From the NCBI GenBank assembly GCA_905193145.1, contig CAJJNP010000109.1, positions 1-11,271 of the forward strand: a DNA stretch of 11,271 bases, written 5' to 3'. Numbering within the stretch: position 1 is the first letter of the stretch; every line of letters begins with the position of its first letter. Position numbers and translations under genes: made by a program. Source of the DNA: an uncultured Odoribacter sp. GTDB taxonomy: Bacteria; Bacteroidota; Bacteroidia; Bacteroidales; Marinifilaceae. Positions 1-5,668 of this stretch are shown here, piece after piece. Under the pieces are notes generated by a model. That model saw only the letters and a list, made by a program, of their open reading frames with translations. It did no database searches and was not told the origin of the DNA.

Positions 1-1
1 T

Positions 2-130
2 GATGAAAAGATTACTCTTGAAACATCAGATGCAGAAGGAAATGAAGAATTTGACCATTACATAATACAAAGTGTATTTTTTCTTTTTTGTGATCATATT
101 CTGTTTTATTTAAATGTGTATGCAAAGTAA
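2..130 (+). CDS. Possible 3' fragment of a gene entering from the left edge
   Basis: The frame starting at base 2 is open from the window edge to a TAA at 128-130, about 42 codons. The first 20 or so residues (DEKITLETSDAEGNEEF) look like ordinary coding sequence. The rest (rich in Phe, Ile, Leu and Tyr) looks more like chance read-through of AT-rich DNA. A second frame ends at 63-65 and could instead be the true tail of a gene. No family is recognisable. It may be the end of a real upstream gene or a decayed remnant. Confidence 0.22.
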   Translation, partial: DEKITLETSDAEGNEEFDHYIIQSVFFLFCDHILFYLNVYAK

Positions 131-146
131 CGAAAAATAGACTTAT

Positions 147-236
147 TTTAGGGATAATAATCATTCAATAAAAGGAAAATATTTGGTCTAGTGTCAATTT
201 GGTCATGTTTGTGATGTTACAATTTAGTGTAAAATA
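147..236. repeat. Direct repeat copy A (~90 bp), partner of 541-632
   Basis: Bases 152-188 match 547-582 at about 33 of 37 aligned positions with one single-base gap. They share GGATAAT, TCATTCAA, AAAAGGA and TGGTC. After a less conserved stretch the copies realign at TTTGG and at TGTTACAAT, then at an AAAATA ending. Like its partner, this copy contains two GGATAATA-like motifs, at 152-159 (GGATAATA) and 174-181 (GGAAAATA), here 22 bp apart. No gene follows this copy closely, so it may be a duplicated and abandoned promoter region. Confidence 0.65.
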
Positions 237-360
237 TGAAGGAGAATCGCTCCTAGAAAGCTCACAGGCGCTATATGATAGCTTATTGGTGTAACACATT
301 CGTTGTTAAGGTTTAGTCCAGTCGTTATTATCCGAAATAAAAAATTAAGCTTAACTACTT

Positions 361-492
361 ACTGATAAGTACAAGACTTGATAATGAGAAGTACTTAAGT
401 TGTCTGATTCTTGTACATCAGTTGAGTAAAAGATGTACAACGTTGGAGTAGACGATGTACTACGATTGAACTAAAGATGTACAGCGTTTGAT
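361..492. repeat. Array of six degenerate 22-bp units (GTAC-N5-TTG)
   Basis: The tetramer GTAC occurs at 369, 391, 413, 435, 457 and 479, exactly 22 bp apart each time. In every unit the trinucleotide TTG follows five bases after GTAC (378, 400, 422, 444, 466, 488). The last three units share GATGTAC; the third carries the inverted form GTACATC. Positions outside these seven are variable, so the array is old or is conserved only at contact bases. No seventh unit is seen on either side at the right phase. The period is about two helical turns, so all sites face the same side of the DNA, as expected for cooperative binding of a regulator. Origin iterons are also often about 22 bp long, but no replication gene is nearby. 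It is not a CRISPR: the units are too short and there are no unique spacers. Confidence 0.7.
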
Positions 493-540
493 CTATACTA
501 TTAGGATGTCAAATCTGAAAGGGCTGAATGTTGGTATCAC

Positions 541-632
541 TTTAAAGGATAATATTCATTCAAAAAAGGATAATATGTGGTCAGAGAAGGAAAGTTTGGG
601 GTATTTCGGTTGTTACAATATTAGGGAAAATA
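541..632. repeat. Direct repeat copy B (~90 bp), partner of 147-236
   Basis: This copy lies about 395 bp downstream of copy A and about 140 bp upstream of the first confident start codon, a sensible place for a regulatory region. Shared blocks in order are GGATAAT, TCATTCAA, AAAAGGA, TGGTC, TTTGG, TGTTACAAT and AAAATA. The match is best over the first 37 bases and at the TGTTACAAT block. Confidence 0.65.
544..576 (+). promoter_or_regulatory. Two perfect 12-bp half-sites 21 bp apart, candidate activator site
   Basis: AAAGGATAATAT occurs at 544-555 and again at 565-576 without mismatch, starts 21 bp apart, on the same strand. Direct half-sites two helical turns apart are the classic arrangement for AraC-type DNA-binding domains, which Bacteroides also uses in its hybrid two-component regulators. 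A degenerate version at 22-bp spacing is present in copy A. The link to the gene at 774 rests on position only. No regulator gene is visible in the window. Confidence 0.4.
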
Positions 633-654
633 AAAAAATATCCTCGCTGTAATC

Positions 655-685
655 CTCCTGTGGCACATTCTACATGCTGTAGGAG
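655..685 (+). promoter_or_regulatory. Imperfect 11-bp hairpin upstream of the transglutaminase-like gene
   Basis: CTCCTGTGGCA at 655-665 can pair with TGCTGTAGGAG at 675-685 around a nine-base loop. As RNA this gives 11 pairs, three of them central G-U pairs. It would be transcribed only if the promoter lies in or above copy B. If the promoter-like octamer at 721-728 is the real one, the hairpin lies upstream of the transcript. There is no U-tract after it, so it is not a convincing terminator. Confidence 0.25.
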
Positions 686-697
686 TGTAACGCCCTC

Positions 698-728
698 TTT
701 TTCTATGGCAAAAGAACTTGTAAATTTG
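698..728 (+). promoter_or_regulatory. Bacteroides-type promoter candidate for the gene at 774
   Basis: TAAATTTG at 721-728 matches the Bacteroides -7 consensus TAnnTTTG. TTTT at 698-701 matches three of four bases of the -33 consensus TTTG, with a 19-bp spacer. Transcription would begin near 735, giving a leader of about 40 bases before the ATG at 774. The -7 match is good but the motif is short and AT-rich, so chance occurrence is possible. Confidence 0.33.
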
Positions 729-773
729 CAGAAAAATAACACGAAATCATTTATCTCTATTTTTCTGATAATT

Positions 774-2792
774 ATGAAAATATTCACAAAGTTGGTATCT
801 GTCTTTTTGCTCGTAGCAATTGGTAGTCTCTTTTTCTTTTCATGTGCTGAAAAAGAAAAATGCACTCCAATGGTTTCATTCCTTGAAACCGCTCTTCAGC
901 AGGCAGGAGAGAACCGTGTGGAACTGGAAAAGGTCTTATCTCATTATAAAACTGATCCGGCGGATAGTTTGAAATATAAGGCCGCTTGTTTTTTGATAGA
1001 GAACATGCCTTATTACACCTATTATAAGGGCAAGCAGTTGGACCGATATCTTACTTACTATACTTTACTACAGGAAACACGTGGATTGGGGATTTCTCCC
1101 CAAGTAGTGGCTGACTCTGTTTGTCACATGTATGGGGCATTGTATTTAGATTCTTTGCAATCCTATAGAGATATCGAAACTGTTGATTCTGCTTATTTAT
1201 GTAATAATATTGAATGGTCATTTAAGGTGTGGCAGGAACAACCATGGGGGAAACATGTTTCGTTTGCAGATTTTTGTGAATATCTTCTTCCTTATCGTAT
1301 TGGTGACGAGACCTTGACTAGCTGGCGTGAATCTATTTATCAGAAGTATAATCCCTTGCTCGATTCTTTACGTGCATCCGGAGTACTTGATAAAGAAGAC
1401 CCGATTGTGGCAGCCCGTTGTTTGCTCGATTCAATTCGTAAAGGAGGAGCGGTATTTACTACTGCTGTTCCTGCCAGCCTTCCTCATGTGGGACCGGAAG
1501 TTGCGCAACTGAAAGCAGGTAGTTGCCGGGAACTTTCAGACTTTGTCGTTTATGTTTGTCGTGCGTTGGGTATTCCGTGTTCAATTGATTTCATGCCGAT
1601 TCGCGGTGATGAGAATGACAGCCATCAATGGGTGGCATTTACAGATAAGTATGGCATACTTTATTATCATGAATTTCCTAACGGTGTGAGTGAAGTACGA
1701 AAAGACGCAATGTGTGGAATGCCCAAGATAAAGGTCTATCGTAATACCTTTAGTCTGAATCGTGCTATGCAGGAAGAAATGCTGAAATTGGATACTGCTA
1801 TTGTTCCTCTTTTCAAAGATCCGCATATCGTAGATATTACTTTCCCTTATACCAAAGATTTCAAGAAAGAACTCCACATACCAAAGGACGCTCTATATAA
1901 AGGTAAGCCACGTTCAAGAATTGCTTATCTATGTGCCAGCAAACGGATGGATTGGGAGCCTGTTGCATGGACAGAGTTCGATGGTAAAAACATTGTCTTT
2001 ACGGATATACAAAAAGGACCTGTCATACGGGTTGCCACTTACGAGCGAGGACGACTTCGTTTTTGGACCGATCCTTTTGAAATCAATGTTTCCAATGAGT
2101 TTCATTTTTTCACTCCTTCGGATAGTGTACAGGATGTTACTTTGTTCGCAAAATATACTTTGCGGGCAGATGAGATGTTTTTGAATCGTATGATAGGCGG
2201 AACATTTGAAGGAAGCAATGATCCTGATTTTCGTGAAAAAGAAGTCTTGTACTTGATAAACGAGAAACCGAAAAGATTACAGACTGTTGTTCAATCGTAT
2301 TCTTCAAAATCGTATCGCTATGTCAGATATATAGGTCCCAAAGATTCACACTGTAATATTGCGGAGGCGGCTTTTTATACTCCTAATGATACCGCTTCTT
2401 TAAAAGGTAAAGTTATAGGTACTCCCGGATGTTTTCAAAAAGATGGTTCGCATGAGTATACAAATGTATTTGATGGGGATGTCACAACTTCTTTTGATTA
2501 TATTGAGTCTTCCGGTGGCTGGTCAGGGCTTGATCTTGGAACTCCTAAGCAGATTGGGAAGATTGTTTATACGCCTCGGAACTATGATAATTATGTTTGT
2601 CATGGAGATGATTATGAACTATTCTACTGTAGCCAAGATAAGTGGAAATCTCTTGGAAAGCAAACCTCCTATGCGGATTCACTAGTATATAAGAATGTCC
2701 CTATAAATGTATTGCTACTTTTAAAAAATCATGATCGTGGAATACAAGAGAGAATTTTTACTTATCAAGAAAGAAGTCAAGTGTGGAAATGA
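774..2792 (+). CDS. Transglutaminase-like lipoprotein with C-terminal discoidin-like domain
   Basis: The protein is a 672-residue lipoprotein. The start at 774 is chosen because it gives a clean signal peptide (MKIFTKLVSV, then a hydrophobic stretch ending in FFFSC, lipidated Cys24); the frame is open to 660, but that extension is not signal-like. Residues ~230-310 carry a transglutaminase/peptidase-like core: nucleophile Cys251 in GSCRE, the helix typical of the fold leading to GIPCSIDFMP, and His284 in SHQWV. The usual third acidic residue is not obvious; Glu300 in YYHEF is at about the right distance. The middle (~340-500) looks beta-rich. The C-terminal ~150 residues resemble a discoidin/F5-8C carbohydrate-binding domain (FDGDVTTSF, GWSGLDLGTPKQIGKIVYTPR). 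Lipidation implies the outer membrane. The substrate is unknown; a peptide or glycoprotein is plausible for this domain pair. GC content is ordinary for Bacteroides, unlike the block that follows. Confidence 0.85.
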   Translation: MKIFTKLVSVFLLVAIGSLFFFSCAEKEKCTPMVSFLETALQQAGENRVELEKVLSHYKTDPADSLKYKAACFLIENMPYYTYYKGKQLDRYLTYYTLLQETRGLGISPQVVADSVCHMYGALYLDSLQSYRDIETVDSAYLCNNIEWSFKVWQEQPWGKHVSFADFCEYLLPYRIGDETLTSWRESIYQKYNPLLDSLRASGVLDKEDPIVAARCLLDSIRKGGAVFTTAVPASLPHVGPEVAQLKAGSCRELSDFVVYVCRALGIPCSIDFMPIRGDENDSHQWVAFTDKYGILYYHEFPNGVSEVRKDAMCGMPKIKVYRNTFSLNRAMQEEMLKLDTAIVPLFKDPHIVDITFPYTKDFKKELHIPKDALYKGKPRSRIAYLCASKRMDWEPVAWTEFDGKNIVFTDIQKGPVIRVATYERGRLRFWTDPFEINVSNEFHFFTPSDSVQDVTLFAKYTLRADEMFLNRMIGGTFEGSNDPDFREKEVLYLINEKPKRLQTVVQSYSSKSYRYVRYIGPKDSHCNIAEAAFYTPNDTASLKGKVIGTPGCFQKDGSHEYTNVFDGDVTTSFDYIESSGGWSGLDLGTPKQIGKIVYTPRNYDNYVCHGDDYELFYCSQDKWKSLGKQTSYADSLVYKNVPINVLLLLKNHDRGIQERIFTYQERSQVWK

Positions 2793-2839
2793 AATATATA
2801 TAATTATTGTAGAGATAAATTTAACGAATACTAATGAAT

Positions 2840-2844
2840 GGAGG
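2840..2844 (+). promoter_or_regulatory. Strong Shine-Dalgarno (GGAGG) before the gene at 2853
   Basis: GGAGG ends eight bases before the ATG at 2853. It stands out because the other starts in the window rely on A-rich leaders without clear ribosome-binding sequences. It fixes the start of the first gene of the AT-rich cluster. Confidence 0.6.
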
Positions 2845-2852
2845 TTACGTAA

Positions 2853-3893
2853 ATGAAATTTAAACTGTTTATTATTTTGTTTGTTTGTATGTTTTTGGTT
2901 AACTGCAGCAATCCTAGAAAGGCTTCCATATATTATAATGAAACCTTTGAGCATGTTTGTTCTTTGGCAAATAAAAGTAAAGAAGCCTTTTGTGTGGTTT
3001 TAGTCGATTCTACTCAAAGACTATCTCAAAAGTATCTTTTGAACCTAAACAATACGAACTTAGTATCTGAGAATAAAGTAATTTATAATATTTTGGATAT
3101 TAATTCTTTATCAAATGAATGGTATATGAAATGGTTATGTCCAGTATCGTTGCCTTTAACTTGTGTGTTCTCATCAGATGGAGTACTTATTGATTTGATA
3201 CCAGGGGCGACAAAAGAGACATTTTTGTATACAAAAGAAATTCTTTCTAGCTTGACAATGACCAAGTTTCATTATCCTAACCGATTTAATTTGAGTAAGT
3301 CTAGGATTATTCCTTTATTAAATCAAATTTTGGAATGTAAGACGAATTTAGATCAGGGTATATATATTCCAACTATATTGAACAATTCTATTGATTCGTT
3401 AAAATATCCTTATCCTTATTATCTAAAGATTATTGGAGGATTAATGGAGGAGGATACTGTTAAATTAAGAGCTGTGGCTGATTCGATGATTGAATTAGAA
3501 AATCCTTATTATTTAGAGTTGTTTCGAAAAGAATTTATTGTCGCAAAAAAAATTCTAAATCCCTATTTTAATATAAATAATGAGCCTAATATTATAGTAA
3601 ATAAAAATCAGATATCTCTCAAAGGAAAAATAGATAAGGATATTTCCTTTGCAATTTCTATTTGTAATGATGGAGGTCAACCATTGAATATACTTAAGAT
3701 TTTCACGAGTTGTTCATGTTTGAAACAAATAGATCATGTGGAAGAATTTGTTATTACTCCTAAAGATTCTGTATGGGTCAAGTTTAATTTTAAATCAGAG
3801 GAACAAGGAGAAGTTGTCAGAGATATTTTTATAACTTCAAATGCCATTAATAAGCCAATATTATATGTAAAAGTATTGGCTGATATATCATAA
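2853..3893 (+). CDS. Lipoprotein: CXXC-less thioredoxin-like region plus DUF1573
   Basis: The protein is 346 residues with a lipoprotein signal ending LVNC (Cys18). Residues ~25-135 have the look of a thioredoxin fold: a strand after EAFC (VVLVDS), then PLTCVFSSDGVLID with a Pro where the cis-Pro loop would be. There is no CXXC active site, so redox activity is unlikely. Residues ~140-240 are helical and unassigned. The C-terminal ~95 residues match DUF1573, an Ig-like fold: CNDGGQPLNILKIFTSCSC (the SCSC pair at 286-289 replaces the usual SCGC), a later TPKDSVWVKFNF strand, and ITSN. It is probably periplasmic, tethered by its lipid. It heads a tight cluster (25-base gap to the next gene). 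Codon use is strongly AT-biased; bases 3301-3360 are about 28% G+C. The domain match is good; the cellular role is unknown. Confidence 0.8.
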   Translation: MKFKLFIILFVCMFLVNCSNPRKASIYYNETFEHVCSLANKSKEAFCVVLVDSTQRLSQKYLLNLNNTNLVSENKVIYNILDINSLSNEWYMKWLCPVSLPLTCVFSSDGVLIDLIPGATKETFLYTKEILSSLTMTKFHYPNRFNLSKSRIIPLLNQILECKTNLDQGIYIPTILNNSIDSLKYPYPYYLKIIGGLMEEDTVKLRAVADSMIELENPYYLELFRKEFIVAKKILNPYFNINNEPNIIVNKNQISLKGKIDKDISFAISICNDGGQPLNILKIFTSCSCLKQIDHVEEFVITPKDSVWVKFNFKSEEQGEVVRDIFITSNAINKPILYVKVLADIS

Positions 3894-3918
3894 TTGTTAA
3901 ATCTTTAAATTTGAAACA

Positions 3919-4887
3919 ATGAGAAAGTTATTTTTTTATGTTTTTAGTATTTTTTTATGTATGCAAAGTTGTTCACAGAGTGATGACCTGATTAATGGGA
4001 AATTTGATTTAGAGGAGGAAAAAATGCAGCAAGAAATCTCTTTTCCTGATCATATCGAAGCCTATGGAAAAGCTGTAGCCAAAGAATTGCGTGTTACAGT
4101 ATTAAGATTAAACGAAATGAATGTCGATTATTCTAAAGCTACTGGTACTAAGGAGTTTCGTGAGAAATTCTATAAAGATTGGTTTGATGCAAATCCTACT
4201 ATTGCTAAAACCCGAGCAACAGGGGTACCATTAACATCAATAATGGACCCGATTGAGTTTGCAGAAAGGTATAAAGCATTAACAGAAATTCAATTAGACT
4301 TTGTTCAGCGGATTATTAAAGAATGTGGTAAAAGCACATCTTATTTAGATTTGAAGAATAGATTGGTTGACATGAAGGAGAAGGTTTGTGCAATAGTCCC
4401 GGAAATAGAACAAGAAAGACTATTGAATGTTATTTCTGTTTTATATTATGCAGTACAAGAAATATCTCATCTTGAAGACCAAGGTTTGATGCTTAGAACT
4501 CCATATAATGATATTCGCATCTCAAAAATTAAAACAAGAGGAAACTGGGAAGGCGGTGGTGGTTTAGTGTCTGGTTGTACTAAATTTCTGTCAACCGTTT
4601 GGACTATTGCTGTCGGTGAACCAACTATTATTGGTGAAGGCGTAGCTGCTGTTGTTACGGCTGTTACTGTCGTTGTTGTTGCTGGTGTTGTGATGTATGA
4701 AGTAGTAGCATGTGCAGCAGATGAACTGAATAAAGATGATTGTACAAATAGATTTGTTGATTGCATAAATTCTGGTGGAGAATGGACCAAGAAGAACTCA
4801 GGTGGTTGGGGACGTACAATGTGTGAATTATGCTATCGTTATTGTGAAACACAAGGAGTTTGGGAGTGCCCTCGTCCTGTGTTTTAA
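3919..4887 (+). CDS. Lipoprotein with hydrophobic segment and Cys-rich C-terminal tail, function unknown
   Basis: The protein is 322 residues with a signal peptide ending CMQSC (Cys18). Residues ~35-190 are helical and charged (FPDHIEAYGKAVAKELR; IQLDFVQRIIKECG; PEIEQERLLNVISVLYYAVQ). A glycine-rich turn (EGGGGLVSGC, 211-220) leads into a Val/Ala-rich hydrophobic segment at ~236-265 (GVAAVVTAVTVVVVAGVV), able to span or insert in a membrane. The tail has six cysteines, at 275, 282, 302, 305, 309 and 317, ending GVWECPRPVF, enough for up to three disulfides; Cys220 and Cys265 add two more. I do not recognise a characterised family. Hydrophobic helix plus Cys-rich tail recalls secreted toxins or surface peptides, but the length and lipidation are unlike a classical bacteriocin. 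It is followed after 13 bases by the first of two small paralogs, so an effector/immunity reading and a modified-surface-protein reading are both open. Confidence 0.8.
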   Translation: MRKLFFYVFSIFLCMQSCSQSDDLINGKFDLEEEKMQQEISFPDHIEAYGKAVAKELRVTVLRLNEMNVDYSKATGTKEFREKFYKDWFDANPTIAKTRATGVPLTSIMDPIEFAERYKALTEIQLDFVQRIIKECGKSTSYLDLKNRLVDMKEKVCAIVPEIEQERLLNVISVLYYAVQEISHLEDQGLMLRTPYNDIRISKIKTRGNWEGGGGLVSGCTKFLSTVWTIAVGEPTIIGEGVAAVVTAVTVVVVAGVVMYEVVACAADELNKDDCTNRFVDCINSGGEWTKKNSGGWGRTMCELCYRYCETQGVWECPRPVF

Positions 4888-4900
4888 AGAATATATTATT

Positions 4901-5203
4901 ATGATTGGTTTAGAAATTAACATTAATGGTCGGACAAAAATAGTTGCGGCCTCAGACGATTTTATATCTTTAATTTTAACTAATGGATATACCTCAAATC
5001 GAATTATACTAAAAGGCGGTGATATTTTACATTACTTAACTTGGCTTGATGGTAAACCTGAAGTTGGTGATTCCATTTTAATGAAGATAGTAGATACAGA
5101 TGAGATGTCTCCTGTTTTAACAATGGAAAACTGTGATAGGAAAGAAATAAAAGCAAGGTATGAACGACTTAGAGTTGAACTACAAGAAAAAGGACTTATA
5201 TAA
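4901..5203 (+). CDS. Small cytosolic protein, paralog of the next gene
   Basis: The protein is 100 residues with no signal peptide or membrane segment. The start at 4901 (MIGLEINING) is preferred over an upstream in-frame ATG at 4775, which would overlap the preceding gene by over 100 bases; from 4901 the gap is 13 bases and the N-terminus lines up with that of the next gene. It looks like a small beta-rich domain (ISLILTN, GGDILHYLTWLDG, EVGDSILMKIV) followed by a charged C-terminal helix. It shares with the next protein an MxGLxI start, SLI, a TW pair about seven residues before EVGD, and a later Asp/Glu-rich turn with Pro. It ends six bases before the next start. Tandem small paralogs after a secreted-protein gene are common for immunity genes, but no such function can be read from this sequence. 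Confidence 0.75.
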   Translation: MIGLEININGRTKIVAASDDFISLILTNGYTSNRIILKGGDILHYLTWLDGKPEVGDSILMKIVDTDEMSPVLTMENCDRKEIKARYERLRVELQEKGLI

Positions 5204-5209
5204 GTTACT

Positions 5210-5578
5210 ATGAAAGGTCTTATTATAAAATTAAAGGATACAATGTTTAAGGCGGGTATCCCTAACTATGGAGTTAGTCTTATAGTAAACATAACTCGCT
5301 ATGATGGCGCTTTTTGGAGTGTTGGTGGCCTAAGGATGCCTGGCGAAATTCATGTTACATGGAATGGAGGAATGCTTGAAGTAGGGGACGAAATAGAGGT
5401 GGAATTTGCGGAATTTGATGAAGCTACACCTCCAGTTGCAGAAGAAAGTCACAAATCTCTGTTAGAAGCTGCATTGTCATATGTGGACGACAATCCGGAA
5501 CAGTGGAATTATAAGCTTGATACTTATTATCGATTGAAAAAAATATTGGAGGATGAGAATATTATTGAAAAGGAATAA
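5210..5578 (+). CDS. Small cytosolic protein, paralog of the preceding gene
   Basis: The protein is 122 residues, with no signal peptide, starting six bases after the preceding stop, so translational coupling is likely. The N-terminal ~75 residues align with the preceding protein: MKGLIIKLKD, SLIVNITR, GG, the TW pair (50-51) and EVGDEIEVEF (57-66), then DEATPPV. The C-terminal ~45 residues (LLEAALSYVDDNPEQWNYK, then YYRLKKILEDENIIEKE) are helical and longer than in the paralog. The pair probably arose by local duplication followed by strong divergence. The acidic, compact, cytosolic character fits an immunity or adaptor protein; this is inference. Confidence 0.75.
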   Translation: MKGLIIKLKDTMFKAGIPNYGVSLIVNITRYDGAFWSVGGLRMPGEIHVTWNGGMLEVGDEIEVEFAEFDEATPPVAEESHKSLLEAALSYVDDNPEQWNYKLDTYYRLKKILEDENIIEKE

Positions 5579-5668
5579 GGCAAGTATAAATTCACTAGAT
5601 GCAATTCTTCGTAATATGGGAAGACAACTACTATTACATAAAGTATTATGTATATAAGAATATAACTA

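Larger units (their letters stand above)
131..773. other. Long gene-free, repeat-rich upstream region
   Basis: About 640 bases separate the possible left-edge fragment from the first confident start codon. No plausible gene was seen on either strand. The region instead holds two diverged copies of a ~90-bp sequence, a six-unit 22-bp periodic array between them, two small hairpins (240-254, stem AGGAG/CTCCT; 270-282, stem GCTAT/ATAGC), a longer hairpin at 655-685 and a promoter-like octamer. The density of periodic and duplicated motifs points to a control region, or to the scar of a mobile or duplicated segment, rather than plain spacer. That reading is inference. Confidence 0.6.

Noticed and set aside
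3..65. Alternative left-edge frame ending at 65
   Set aside because: Only 20 codons are visible, and the sequence is less protein-like than the overlapping frame ending at 130; neither can be proven from this window.
361..492. Reading the 22-bp array as a CRISPR
   Set aside because: The units abut with no unique spacers, the conserved part is only seven bases, and no cas gene is present.
660..773. In-frame 38-codon extension of the transglutaminase-like gene
   Set aside because: The extension has no signal character and would bury the lipoprotein signal inside the protein; it also covers the hairpin and promoter candidates. The start at 774 gives a standard lipoprotein signal peptide.
581..865. 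94-codon minus-strand open frame
   Set aside because: It runs antisense through the signal-peptide region of the gene at 774 and the repeat region, with no recognisable domain or start context. Part of it felt vaguely familiar as a spurious frame over a repeated upstream region, but I cannot support it.
3906..3913. TAAATTTG, a perfect TAnnTTTG match before the gene at 3919
   Set aside because: It lies only five bases before the start codon, so transcription would begin at or inside the coding sequence; no -33 partner is clear. The short gap favours read-through from the gene before.
4775..4900. Upstream ATG for the first small paralog
   Set aside because: It would overlap the Cys-rich lipoprotein gene by 113 bases, and the added residues have no counterpart in the paralog.
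5565..5657. About 30-codon open frame across the gap between the second small paralog and the Wzy_C gene
   Set aside because: It starts with TTG inside the preceding gene, has no ribosome-binding sequence and no recognisable features; length is within chance for AT-rich DNA.
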